Source of the DNA: an uncultured Bacteroidota bacterium
GTDB lineage: Bacteria > Bacteroidota > Bacteroidia > Flavobacteriales > Flavobacteriaceae
NCBI GenBank assembly: GCA_902626585.1
Contig: CACOGA010000008.1
Coordinates: 1 to 64,000, forward strand
DNA length: 64,000 nucleotides
Direction: 5' to 3'
A model generated the notes under the pieces. It was not told where the DNA came from and searched no databases. It worked only from the letters and a program-made list of their open reading frames with translations. Positions within the stretch are counted from its first letter, which is position 1, and each line of letters begins with the position of its first letter. The translations under genes were made by a program, and so were the position numbers. This document shows positions 39,250 to 47,626 of this stretch, one piece after another.

Positions 39250-39257
39250 TATTTTTG
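39250..39257 (+). promoter_or_regulatory. -7 box (TATTTTTG) before the lipid-base gene pair
   Basis: TATTTTTG matches TAnnTTTG and ends 26 nt upstream of ATG 39284. No strong -33 element is seen at the expected spacing. It separates the PLP gene pair from the aldolase upstream. Confidence 0.5.
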
Positions 39258-39283
39258 TAGTTCTATATAGCTACAGTTTTTTG

Positions 39284-40327
39284 ATGAAAAAAAATAAAAA
39301 TGTTTTTAATAATCTGTTGGAGCTAGTTGGAAATACTCCGTTGGTCAAAATCAAAAATTTGACCAAGGATTTTGAGGGTACTTTTCTTGCAAAGCTTGAA
39401 TCAGCTAACCCTGGTCATTCCTCAAAGGACAGAATTGCTTTACACATAGTTGAAAATGCTGAAAAAAAGGGTATTCTAAAACCCGGTGATACGATTATTG
39501 AAACAACTTCAGGTAATACTGGATTCAGTCTAGCGATGGTTTCATTAATAAAAGGCTACGATTGTATTTTAGCTGTGTCATCTAAATCATCAACTGATAA
39601 GATAGATATGTTAAAGGCAATGGGGGCTAAAGTATATGTGTGTCCAGCAAATGTTGCTGCTGATGACCCAAGGTCTTATTATGAGGTAGCTAAAAGGCTA
39701 CACAAAGAAATCAAGGGATCAATTTATATCAATCAATACTTCAATGATTTAAATTCTGATGCCCATTACTCATCAACAGGACCAGAGATATGGAAACAAA
39801 CCGAAGGAAATATTACCCATTTAATAGTTTGTAGTGGTACAGGTGGTACAATTTCAGGGACTGCCAGGTATTTGAAGGAAAAAAACCCAAATGTTAAAGT
39901 TATTGGAGTTGATGCTTACGGTTCAGTTCTCAAAAAGTATCACGAAACCGGAGAATTTGACGAAAACGAAATTTATCCGTACCGAATTGAAGGCTTAGGG
40001 AAGAACCTTATACCTTCTGTAACAGATTTTGAAATAATTGATAAATATGTGAAGGTTTCTGATGAGGATAGTGCTCACGCAGCGAGACAGCTTGTTAAAT
40101 CTGAGGGTATTTTTGCTGGTTACACAAGTGGTGCGGCATTTCAGGCTGTAAGACAACTTAATGATGAAAAAGAATTTAAGAATTCTGACATGGTAGTTAT
40201 GATTTTTCCCGATCATGGATCTAGATATTTAAGTAAAATATATAGTGATGATTGGATGGAAAATCAGGGTTTTTCGGATTCAAAACATGAAATTAATACT
40301 AACGATACACAATACATTATAAAATAA
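39284..40327 (+). CDS. CBS/cysteine-synthase family PLP enzyme, candidate L-cysteate synthase (CapA-like)
   Basis: A 347-aa fold-type II PLP enzyme starting at ATG 39284 (the track uses TTG 39281). It has [11 protein letters not shown], the PLP Lys in [25 protein letters not shown] and the phosphate loop GTGGTISG. The middle part ([31 protein letters not shown]) is closer to cystathionine beta-synthase than to CysK, but CBS regulatory domains are absent. It abuts the next gene with a 1-bp overlap. Capnine biosynthesis in Capnocytophaga-type bacteria uses this gene order: a CBS-like enzyme making cysteate from phosphoserine and sulfite, then a fatty-acyl transferase. Ordinary cysteine or cystathionine synthesis is the alternative. 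Confidence 0.75.
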   Translation: MKKNKNVFNNLLELVGNTPLVKIKNLTKDFEGTFLAKLESANPGHSSKDRIALHIVENAEKKGILKPGDTIIETTSGNTGFSLAMVSLIKGYDCILAVSSKSSTDKIDMLKAMGAKVYVCPANVAADDPRSYYEVAKRLHKEIKGSIYINQYFNDLNSDAHYSSTGPEIWKQTEGNITHLIVCSGTGGTISGTARYLKEKNPNVKVIGVDAYGSVLKKYHETGEFDENEIYPYRIEGLGKNLIPSVTDFEIIDKYVKVSDEDSAHAARQLVKSEGIFAGYTSGAAFQAVRQLNDEKEFKNSDMVVMIFPDHGSRYLSKIYSDDWMENQGFSDSKHEINTNDTQYIIK

Positions 40328-41571
40328 TGAGAGATTTATTTGACAGAATGCGACAGGACAAGGGACCATTGGGGAAATGGGCTGAAATCGCTGAAGGATA
40401 TTTTGCTTTTCCTAAACTAGAGGGCCCAATTTCAAACAGAATGAATTTTAAAGGTAAGGAAGTTATCACCTGGAGTGTTAATGATTACTTGGGTTTAGCC
40501 AATGATCCTGAGGTTAGAAAAGTTGACGCTGATGCTGCTGCAAAGTATGGTTCTGCTTACCCAATGGGTGCTAGATTAATGTCTGGTCATACTGATTTAC
40601 ATGAAAAGCTTCAAAATCAACTAGCCGAATTTGTTAGTAAAGAGGCTGCATATGTACTAAATTTTGGATATCAGGGAATATTATCAACAATTGATTCTTT
40701 GGTAAGTAAAAATGACGTAATCGTTTACGATATTGATTCTCATGCATGTATTATAGACGGTGTTAGACTTCATTTAGGAAAGAGGTTTACCTATCAACAC
40801 AATGATATGGAAAGTCTTGAAAAAAATTTAAAAAGAGCAACTAAAATTGCTGAGGAAACCAATGGGGGAATTTTGGTTATCTCCGAAGGGGTTTTTGGGA
40901 TGAGAGGTGAACAAGGCAGATTAAAGGATATAGTTGAGCTCAAGAAAAAATTTAAATTTAGATTGCTTGTTGATGACGCTCACGGATTTGGTACTCTTGG
41001 TAAAACCGGTGCCGGAGCAGGTGAGGAGCAAGGAGTTCAAGATGAAATTGATGTTTATTTTGCTACGTTTGCAAAATCACTAGCCAGTACAGGTGCGTTT
41101 ATTGCATCGGATAAGGAAATCATAGATTTTTTAAAATATAATATGCGGTCCCAAGTATTTGCAAAATCTTTACAAATGCAATTAGTTGAAGGTATTTTAA
41201 AAAGATTAGAGATGCTAAGGACAAGACCAGAATTCAAACAGAAGCTTTGGGATAATGTTAATAAGCTACAATCTGGATTAAAAGAAAGGGGTTTTGATAT
41301 TGGCACAACACAAAGTTGCGTGACTCCAGTTTATTTAAAAGGTTCAGTTCCTGAAGCTATGGCATTGGTAAAAGATTTAAGAGAGAATCATAAAATATTT
41401 TGCTCAATAGTTGTATATCCAGTGATTCCTAAGGGATTGATATTATTAAGGCTTATTCCGACTGCTTCACACAACTTTGATGATATTGAGGAAACCTTGG
41501 AGGCTTTTTCTTCCATTAGGGAAAGATTAGTTACAGGGGTTTACAAAAAACTTTCTGAAAGCCTCGGTTAA
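40327..41571 (+). CDS. Serine palmitoyltransferase-like alpha-oxoamine synthase (candidate CapB or SPT)
   Basis: The 414-aa AOS-family PLP enzyme has NDYLGLANDPEV, GARLMSGHTDLH, DDAHGFGTLGKTGAG and the PLP Lys in TFAKSLASTGAF. The family condenses an amino acid with acyl-CoA or acyl-ACP; members include SPT, KBL and BioF. The long N-terminal arm and a Bacteroidota lipid context favour formation of a long-chain base: 3-ketosphinganine from serine, or 3-ketocapnine from cysteate. The start codon shares one base with the stop of the CBS-like gene (TAATG), so expression is coupled. The choice between serine and cysteate cannot be settled from this sequence. Confidence 0.82.
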   Translation: MRDLFDRMRQDKGPLGKWAEIAEGYFAFPKLEGPISNRMNFKGKEVITWSVNDYLGLANDPEVRKVDADAAAKYGSAYPMGARLMSGHTDLHEKLQNQLAEFVSKEAAYVLNFGYQGILSTIDSLVSKNDVIVYDIDSHACIIDGVRLHLGKRFTYQHNDMESLEKNLKRATKIAEETNGGILVISEGVFGMRGEQGRLKDIVELKKKFKFRLLVDDAHGFGTLGKTGAGAGEEQGVQDEIDVYFATFAKSLASTGAFIASDKEIIDFLKYNMRSQVFAKSLQMQLVEGILKRLEMLRTRPEFKQKLWDNVNKLQSGLKERGFDIGTTQSCVTPVYLKGSVPEAMALVKDLRENHKIFCSIVVYPVIPKGLILLRLIPTASHNFDDIEETLEAFSSIRERLVTGVYKKLSESLG

Positions 41572-42689
41572 TTAAAATCAAGCCTGTAGGTTGATCTGGT
41601 TTTGATTAGTTTAGGGTTGAAGTTCTTCCAGATTTTGTCAATTGAAAGATTATCTGTTAACTCAGGAGTTCGTCTGCAAACTTGTATGCCTTTCCCTTTG
41701 AGTGTTTGAATAAAAGAATTAAATATAATCGCAGTAACACCTAGCTTCTGATAATTTGGATCAATACCAATAAGGTACAATGTTACATCTTTATTAAATT
41801 TCTTTGCCCAAAGTAGATTTAAAAATCCAAATGGAAATAATTTCCCATTCATTTTTTGCAGCGCTTTTGCAAAAGAGGGCATTATAATGGCAAAAGCAAC
41901 AATTTCTTTATTTTCATTTTCAACAAACTTTATATACTCTGGGTTTATAAACTTTATGTATTTTTCTTTCATGAATTCTTTTTGCTCTTGATTGATTTTA
42001 ACAAACGAAGATAGTTTAGCATAAGACCTGTTAAACAGGTCAAACATGTCATTTGTTCTTTTCATTACCTCCTTGGTAGAAGTAAAATTGATTTCATTTA
42101 ATTTATTTCTGGTTTTTACTATCCTACTCATTTTTTCATAGTAAGCTGTGTCTATATCCTTAAACATAAATGTTTTTTCATGAAAGTTTTTTTCTGTTAA
42201 TAATCCAAACTTTTCATAATGATTTACGTAATAACTGTGATTATATGCAGTTATCATGGTACCAATTATCTCAAATCCACTAGTAAGTACACCAACTTTA
42301 TCTAAGTTGCTAAAGCCCATTGGACCCTCCATGTATTTAAGTTTATTATTATTGCCACATTCTACAACTTTATCTAATAGTAGTTTACTTACTTCAAAAT
42401 CATCTATAAAATCAAACCAACCAAATCTTATCTTACTGTTTTTTTGTTCGTTTACTTCATACCAATTAATAATAATCGCTATCCTTCCAACAATTTCATT
42501 ATTTTTTGAAGCGATGTATAATTCAACATCAGCATTTTTAAGATTGGGATTAAGATCTTTGTTGAAATTATTGATTTCTTGTTCAATGATAGGGGGGACC
42601 CAATATTTCGAGCCTTTATATAGTTTAAATGGAAACATAACAAATTCTCGTAACTCTGAGTTGTTAGAAACCTTTATAATATCAATCAT
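41568..42689 (-). CDS. GNAT-fold protein, possible N-acyltransferase of sphingo- or sulfonolipid
   Basis: A 373-aa protein with a GNAT-like fold. The N-terminal part (MFPFKLYKGSKYWVPPI, then NEIVGRIAIIIN) is followed by GPMGFSNLDKVGVLTSGFE and a second acyltransferase-like half, ending in YRLDFN. Many relatives are annotated only as 'GNAT' or hypothetical. It is convergent with the SPT-like gene (4-bp overlap). In bacterial ceramide synthesis an acyltransferase adds an N-linked fatty acid to the base, so that role is an attractive inference. No direct homology to a proven enzyme is shown here. It overlaps the outer-membrane gene upstream by 4 bp. Confidence 0.6.
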   Translation of the reverse strand: MIDIIKVSNNSELREFVMFPFKLYKGSKYWVPPIIEQEINNFNKDLNPNLKNADVELYIASKNNEIVGRIAIIINWYEVNEQKNSKIRFGWFDFIDDFEVSKLLLDKVVECGNNNKLKYMEGPMGFSNLDKVGVLTSGFEIIGTMITAYNHSYYVNHYEKFGLLTEKNFHEKTFMFKDIDTAYYEKMSRIVKTRNKLNEINFTSTKEVMKRTNDMFDLFNRSYAKLSSFVKINQEQKEFMKEKYIKFINPEYIKFVENENKEIVAFAIIMPSFAKALQKMNGKLFPFGFLNLLWAKKFNKDVTLYLIGIDPNYQKLGVTAIIFNSFIQTLKGKGIQVCRRTPELTDNLSIDKIWKNFNPKLIKTRSTYRLDFN

Positions 42690-43558
42690 TTTATTGGATT
42701 TAAATTAAGTCTGTAGCTCAAGCCTAGGCCTATGTTAAATACTTGTGGAGTGTCTTTAAAGTTTACACTAATACCAGTATCAATTTGAAGATTTTCACTA
42801 AATAGATATGCGACTCCGAAACCCATTTTGTTTTCAGCATAAAAATCACTCTTTATTCCATGGGTTTCAATAAATCCAATCATACTTTCACTAAAGGCAT
42901 GGGTTAGTGAAATGATGTATTCGAAATCATTTTGTGACGAGCCAATTCTTTCAAAGATTAAATTTGTTGTAATAACAGACCTGTATGTGATATTGCTTTG
43001 TGTAAAAATTGCTGCAGATGGATTGATGCCACTCACATTCGTATTAGTATATGGGTTATTTCTTGAATCTAAATTCATCCCAAGATAAGCTGAAATTGCA
43101 GGGATGAGATTTTTCCATTTAAATTTTTTATCAGCAAAAAAACTGTAAACGTTGGGTTTTTCAACTTGACCTTTTTTTGGATCATAAATAAGATACTTAG
43201 CTCCAATTTTAAATTTCTTAAAGTTTTTTCTGTTAAAATTATTTGAAGGTGAATATCTATTATCTGTAAACCTATCAGATTGATAAACTCCATCGATGAT
43301 TAACTCTAGTTTTTCATACAAAAACCCATATCTTACTTTAAAGTCTGTCCCAAAGCCCTTCACTTTATAGTTTAACAATTGATGTTGCTCATTGGTATAA
43401 AAAAAACCATTTTCTAATTGGAGTATATTCTTACCTACAGAGAAAGCACCAGATGAGTTTCCTGGTCTGTTTGAATTAATTATTTCGGTGTACTGGGAGT
43501 AGCTGAAGTCAGTATTTAAAGTAAAAATAATAATAAAGGATACAAAAAATCTACTCAC
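42686..43558 (-). CDS. Outer-membrane beta-barrel protein (transporter-like, MetA-pathway family)
   Basis: A 290-aa protein starting at GTG 43558 with a signal peptide ending FSYS. It opens with NSNRPGNSSGAFSVGKNILQLENGF, typical of the 'transporter' family of phenol-degradation-associated barrels (PF13557-like), and has alternating amphipathic strands to a final LSYRLNLNPIK. It probably forms an outer-membrane barrel of about 12 strands; the cargo is unknown. A TATCTTTG -7 box lies just upstream. It is transcribed with the GNAT-like gene (4-bp overlap). Confidence 0.78.
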   Translation of the reverse strand: MSRFFVSFIIIFTLNTDFSYSQYTEIINSNRPGNSSGAFSVGKNILQLENGFFYTNEQHQLLNYKVKGFGTDFKVRYGFLYEKLELIIDGVYQSDRFTDNRYSPSNNFNRKNFKKFKIGAKYLIYDPKKGQVEKPNVYSFFADKKFKWKNLIPAISAYLGMNLDSRNNPYTNTNVSGINPSAAIFTQSNITYRSVITTNLIFERIGSSQNDFEYIISLTHAFSESMIGFIETHGIKSDFYAENKMGFGVAYLFSENLQIDTGISVNFKDTPQVFNIGLGLSYRLNLNPIK

Positions 43559-43574
43559 AATAAAATCTATTATA

Positions 43575-43582
43575 CAAAGATA
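43575..43582 (-). promoter_or_regulatory. -7 box (TATCTTTG) for the outer-membrane protein gene
   Basis: On the minus strand TATCTTTG matches TAnnTTTG and ends 16 nt before the GTG start at 43558. The divergent -7 box for DUF4834 lies about 50 bp away. Confidence 0.55.
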
Positions 43583-43631
43583 AATCTAATAAATTAATAA
43601 GATATTAACTTTTTTTCAATTCTTATAATTG

Positions 43632-43639
43632 TAAATTTG
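43632..43639 (+). promoter_or_regulatory. -7 box (TAAATTTG) for the DUF4834-YfhO-GT operon
   Basis: TAAATTTG fits TAnnTTTG and ends 16 nt before ATG 43656. No convincing -33 element at the ideal spacing. Confidence 0.5.
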
Positions 43640-43655
43640 TGCCTAAACTAAAGAG

Positions 43656-43883
43656 ATGAAATTTATTTTTTTTCTTATTCTATTTTATTTTGGTTTTAGG
43701 CTGATTTCCAGATTAATTTATATGTATTTACTCACTAGAGTTTATAAAAAAAATACAAACTATAGAAAGGCTGAGGATTTGAACAAAAAAGAAGGAGACG
43801 TTTCGATAGATAAAATGCCAAAAAAAAACAAATCCAAATCTAATAAACTTGGTGATTACGTGGATTATGAAGAAATTGACTAA
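43656..43883 (+). CDS. DUF4834 family small membrane-anchored protein
   Basis: A 75-aa protein with one N-terminal TM helix (FIFFLILFYFGFRLISRL) followed by a charged, Lys/Asn-rich cytoplasmic tail ending GDYVDYEEID. This matches the DUF4834 family, which in flavobacteria sits immediately upstream of a yfhO-like gene, as here. Function unknown; the fixed position suggests a partner of the membrane sugar transferase. It overlaps the YfhO start by 17 bp. Confidence 0.82.
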   Translation: MKFIFFLILFYFGFRLISRLIYMYLLTRVYKKNTNYRKAEDLNKKEGDVSIDKMPKKNKSKSNKLGDYVDYEEID

Positions 43884-46248
43884 AACAGATATTTTTAAAC
43901 ATCTTTCTGTGATTATATTTTTTATAATTATATCACTACTATTTTTCTCTCCGCTATTAAAAGGTCAAAAGATTTTACAAAATGATATTGTTCAATATAA
44001 TGGAATGGCAAAGGAGCTTATAGATTTTAGGGATAAAAATAATGAAGAGACATACTGGATTAATAATGCATTTTCAGGCATGCCTACTTACCAATTAGGG
44101 GCAAAATATCCCCACAATTATATTAAACAATTAGACTTATTAGTTAGATTTCTTCCACGCCCCGCAGATTATCTTTTTTTATATTTTTTGGGCTTTTATT
44201 TTTTAATGCTGAGTCTTAAAGTTGAATATAGACTAGCTGTTTTAGGTGCTTTATCGTTTGGTCTATCTACTTATTTAATTATAATAATCGGAGCTGGTCA
44301 TAATGCAAAAGCGCATGCAATTTCTTACATGCCGTTTGTTCTAGGATCAATAATTTATGTTGTGAGGAAGAAGTATTTGCTTGGGTTTTTTCTGACAACA
44401 ATCTTTTTAGGATTACAATTTACATCAAATCATTTCCAAATGACCTATTATTTGATGTTTATAGTCATTATTATGGCTATATGGTTCACAATCAACTGTA
44501 TTAAAGAAAAAGACTTTAATCATCTAAAAAGAACAGTTTTTAGCTTGTTTTCAGCCTTAATTTTTTCTTTATTATTGAATTCTTCAAATCTTCTCGCTAC
44601 AATTGAGTATTCTGGCGAGTCCACCAGGGGTGATGCATCATCTTTAACAATTAATCCTGATGGCTCTAAAAAACTAGATGATACTGTTGGTTTAAATCGT
44701 GAATATATTACTCAGTGGAGTTATGGTATTTTTGAAAGTTTGAATTTGTTTATACCAAAAATCATGGGTGGAGGATCTTCTGAGAATTTAGATCAAGAAT
44801 CTTCATTTTATAGTCTTTTAAGGAGCAAAGGATACAGTCCAATAGAATCAAGCCAAATTATCAAAAATAGCCCAACGTACTGGGGTGATCAACCCTTTGT
44901 TGAGGCTCCTGCATATCTAGGTGTGGTTGTATTCTTTTTATTTGTTTTTTCGTTATTTATATATAGAGGAAAGCATAGAGGTTGGTTATTGGCATCCATA
45001 ATTCTTTCTCTACTATTATCATTTGGAAAAAACTTTAGTTTTCTTACGGATTTATTTATCGATTACTTTCCAATTTATAATAAATTTAGAGCTGTTTCGT
45101 CAATCCAGGTAATTCTTGAGTTATGTATTCCAATATTTGCAATTTTAGGTATGTCTAAACTAATTAGTCAAGATGTTGATTTTAAGCTGAAATTAAAGGC
45201 ATTGAACTACACTGTAATTTTATTCATTTCAATTTTAATGTCTTTATTTTTATTTAAAGATTATTTTTCATACACAGGTGTTTCCGATCAGCTCATGGAT
45301 CAGAGTGTAGTCGAAGCTTTGATTTTAGACAGAAAAAATATTTTTATCAATCAACTACAAAGTACTTTCTTTTATATTTTAATCTCTTATTTAATTATTT
45401 TATTCTACCTGAAATCTAAACTGAGTAAGCAACTGCTAATTATTTCTTTTTGCGTTATTATTTGTTACGATCTTATTTCATTTTCAAAAAATTATGTAAA
45501 TGATGAAAATTTTGTTGATCCAGTTTTTGTTGAAAATCCATATCGTACAGATGATGTTTATCAAACTTTAGCTAAAGATGATTCAGATTTCAGAATTCTT
45601 GATTTGACAGATAATACAACCAAGCCAAACTATTTTTTTAATTCAATTAATGGATATCATGCTGCAAAACTTGGAAGGTATAATGACTTAATGGAGTTTT
45701 ATTTAAATAAGAGTCATTTAAATACACTCAGCATGCTTAACACCAAGTATATAATTTTTGAGCAGGAGGGGATAAAAGAAATATATCAAAATGATTTTAC
45801 ATCTGGAAGTGCTTGGTTTGTGAAGCAAAATATTAATGTTAAAAATGATGATCAGGAAATAAAAATCCTTGATTCATTAAATTTTAAGGACGTTTCCATT
45901 TCTCAGTCACTTTCCGATAAAACTTATCAAAATATTAACTCAAGTGTTGTTCTTTCAGAAAAAGGTTCAAACTTCATAAAGTATAATGTTTCTACTGATG
46001 ATAAAAGCCTTTTAATATTTTCTGAAATTTTCTACCCAAAAGGTTGGAAGTCATACATTAATGGAAAAGAAACACCAAATCATAGATTTAACTATGTTCT
46101 AAGGGGTTTAGAGGTGCCTAGAGGAGTTCATGAAATTGAATTTATATTTGACCCTGATGTTGTAAAGTTAAGTTCTAAAATAAGCTTATTCAGCAGTCTT
46201 GGATTTATAATGTTAATTTTTATATTAATTCTTATAAGAAAAAATTGA
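43867..46248 (+). CDS. YfhO family membrane protein (GT-C type)
   Basis: Starting at ATG 43867 (the track begins at GTG 43849), the protein has 793 aa with about 12 TM helices and a C-terminal periplasmic beta domain. YfhO proteins are GT-C-like transferases; in Gram-positives they glycosylate lipoteichoic acid. Here, with no teichoic acid, a role in adding sugar to a lipid-linked or cell-surface glycan is inferred. The segment GMPTYQLGAKYPHN early in the first loop is typical. A cytoplasmic glycosyltransferase follows with a 4-bp overlap. Confidence 0.88.
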   Translation: MKKLTKTDIFKHLSVIIFFIIISLLFFSPLLKGQKILQNDIVQYNGMAKELIDFRDKNNEETYWINNAFSGMPTYQLGAKYPHNYIKQLDLLVRFLPRPADYLFLYFLGFYFLMLSLKVEYRLAVLGALSFGLSTYLIIIIGAGHNAKAHAISYMPFVLGSIIYVVRKKYLLGFFLTTIFLGLQFTSNHFQMTYYLMFIVIIMAIWFTINCIKEKDFNHLKRTVFSLFSALIFSLLLNSSNLLATIEYSGESTRGDASSLTINPDGSKKLDDTVGLNREYITQWSYGIFESLNLFIPKIMGGGSSENLDQESSFYSLLRSKGYSPIESSQIIKNSPTYWGDQPFVEAPAYLGVVVFFLFVFSLFIYRGKHRGWLLASIILSLLLSFGKNFSFLTDLFIDYFPIYNKFRAVSSIQVILELCIPIFAILGMSKLISQDVDFKLKLKALNYTVILFISILMSLFLFKDYFSYTGVSDQLMDQSVVEALILDRKNIFINQLQSTFFYILISYLIILFYLKSKLSKQLLIISFCVIICYDLISFSKNYVNDENFVDPVFVENPYRTDDVYQTLAKDDSDFRILDLTDNTTKPNYFFNSINGYHAAKLGRYNDLMEFYLNKSHLNTLSMLNTKYIIFEQEGIKEIYQNDFTSGSAWFVKQNINVKNDDQEIKILDSLNFKDVSISQSLSDKTYQNINSSVVLSEKGSNFIKYNVSTDDKSLLIFSEIFYPKGWKSYINGKETPNHRFNYVLRGLEVPRGVHEIEFIFDPDVVKLSSKISLFSSLGFIMLIFILILIRKN

Positions 46249-47543
46249 AAAAGAGGATACTGATAATTTCTTATTATTGGCCACCGGCTGGGGGTCCAGG
46301 TGTACAGCGTTGGTTAAAATTTGTAAAATATTTACCAGAGTTTAATATTTATCCAGTATTATTTGTTCCAGAAAATGCAAATTACCCTATCTATGACAAA
46401 TCTTTGAATAATGAGGTTAGTCAAGATTGTGAGATTGTTAAATTTCCAATATTTGAGATTTCTAATTTTTTTCCAAATCTTAGCTCTTTGAATAGTATTA
46501 GGTCTGGTAACGTATCAAAAAATAAAAATCAATCATTATTACAAAAGTTTATTTTTTTTCTAAGAGGTAATTTATTTATCCCTGATATGAAAGTTTTTTG
46601 GAAAAGAAATTCTGTAAAATTTTTAGAGAATTATTTATCAGAAAATAGAATCGATACAATTATTACTACAGGCCCTCCTCACAGTCTACATTTGATTGGA
46701 TACGAACTTAAGAGAAAACTAAATATTAAATGGATTTCAGATTTTAGAGATCCTTGGCTACATTTAAATTACTTAAATAGATTTCATCTCTTGCCTTTTG
46801 TCAAAGAATCTCACCGAAAACTACGTGATAAAGTACTATGTAATTCGGATGCTGTGATAGTAACATCAAATAGGCTAAAAAATTTGTATTCTGAAATCAA
46901 TCAAAATGTATATGAGATAACAAATGGATATGATTACAAATTGCAAGATGTGAAATTAGATGAAAAGTTTTCAATTTCTCACATTGGTTCTCTGTACGAC
47001 GAAAGAAACCCAGATTTTCTGTGGGATATAATTGATGAGTTATCGAAAGATATTGATGGATTCAAAAAAGACTTACAAATCAACTTAATCGGAAACAATA
47101 GTAAAAAAATAAAAAAACAACTAAGCTCAAGAGAATTTAATGAATGTATTAAATTTCATGATTATTTGGAACACAAAAAGTCAATCAAACTTATGTCTTC
47201 AAGTCAAGTTCTACTAATATTGGAAGTTGATGATGATGGTTCCTCATATGCTATTCCTGCAAAACTATTTGATTATTTAAATTCAAACAGACCCATCGTT
47301 TCGATTGGACCAGAAAAATCAGATGTAAAAGATATTTTATCGAAAACATCCTCTGGAAAGTTTTTTAACTATAAAGATTATAACTCATTGAAATTTCATC
47401 TAGAAAAATTATATGAAAATTACAAACACAATTTAAGCGATAAAAACAACAGAAAAAATATTGAAATTTATCATAGAAAAAATTTGACCTCAAGATTAGT
47501 GGGGGTGATTAGTAAAGTTGCAAAAAAAAGTAAAGCCCTGTAA
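46245..47543 (+). CDS. Glycosyltransferase family 4-like protein
   Basis: The 432-aa protein begins at TTG 46245 (overlapping the YfhO stop by 4 bp) with MKKRILIISYYWPPAGGPGVQRW, the N-terminal Gly-rich nucleotide-sugar lobe of GT-B enzymes. The segment TTGPPHSLHLIG and the C-terminal donor-binding region (SSYAIPAKLFDYLNSNRPI) support this. It probably transfers a sugar to a lipid- or protein-linked glycan at the inner membrane. Donor and acceptor are unknown. The stop lies inside a hairpin. Confidence 0.87.
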   Translation: MKKRILIISYYWPPAGGPGVQRWLKFVKYLPEFNIYPVLFVPENANYPIYDKSLNNEVSQDCEIVKFPIFEISNFFPNLSSLNSIRSGNVSKNKNQSLLQKFIFFLRGNLFIPDMKVFWKRNSVKFLENYLSENRIDTIITTGPPHSLHLIGYELKRKLNIKWISDFRDPWLHLNYLNRFHLLPFVKESHRKLRDKVLCNSDAVIVTSNRLKNLYSEINQNVYEITNGYDYKLQDVKLDEKFSISHIGSLYDERNPDFLWDIIDELSKDIDGFKKDLQINLIGNNSKKIKKQLSSREFNECIKFHDYLEHKKSIKLMSSSQVLLILEVDDDGSSYAIPAKLFDYLNSNRPIVSIGPEKSDVKDILSKTSSGKFFNYKDYNSLKFHLEKLYENYKHNLSDKNNRKNIEIYHRKNLTSRLVGVISKVAKKSKAL

Positions 47544-47564
47544 TATAGGAAAGATACAGGGCTT
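47533..47564. terminator. Hairpin overlapping the glycosyltransferase stop; likely bidirectional terminator
   Basis: A perfect 10-bp stem AAGCCCTGTA/TACAGGGCTT with a 12-nt loop spans the stop codon. On the minus strand it is followed by TTACTTTTTTTT, so it can terminate uvrA transcripts; on the plus strand no U-run follows. It lies 63 bp beyond the uvrA stop. Confidence 0.6.
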
Positions 47565-47626
47565 AAACTAACTATTCAATAAATTAAACTAACCAATTCT
47601 ATTAAAACAAACGGCGTGCCAAACTT

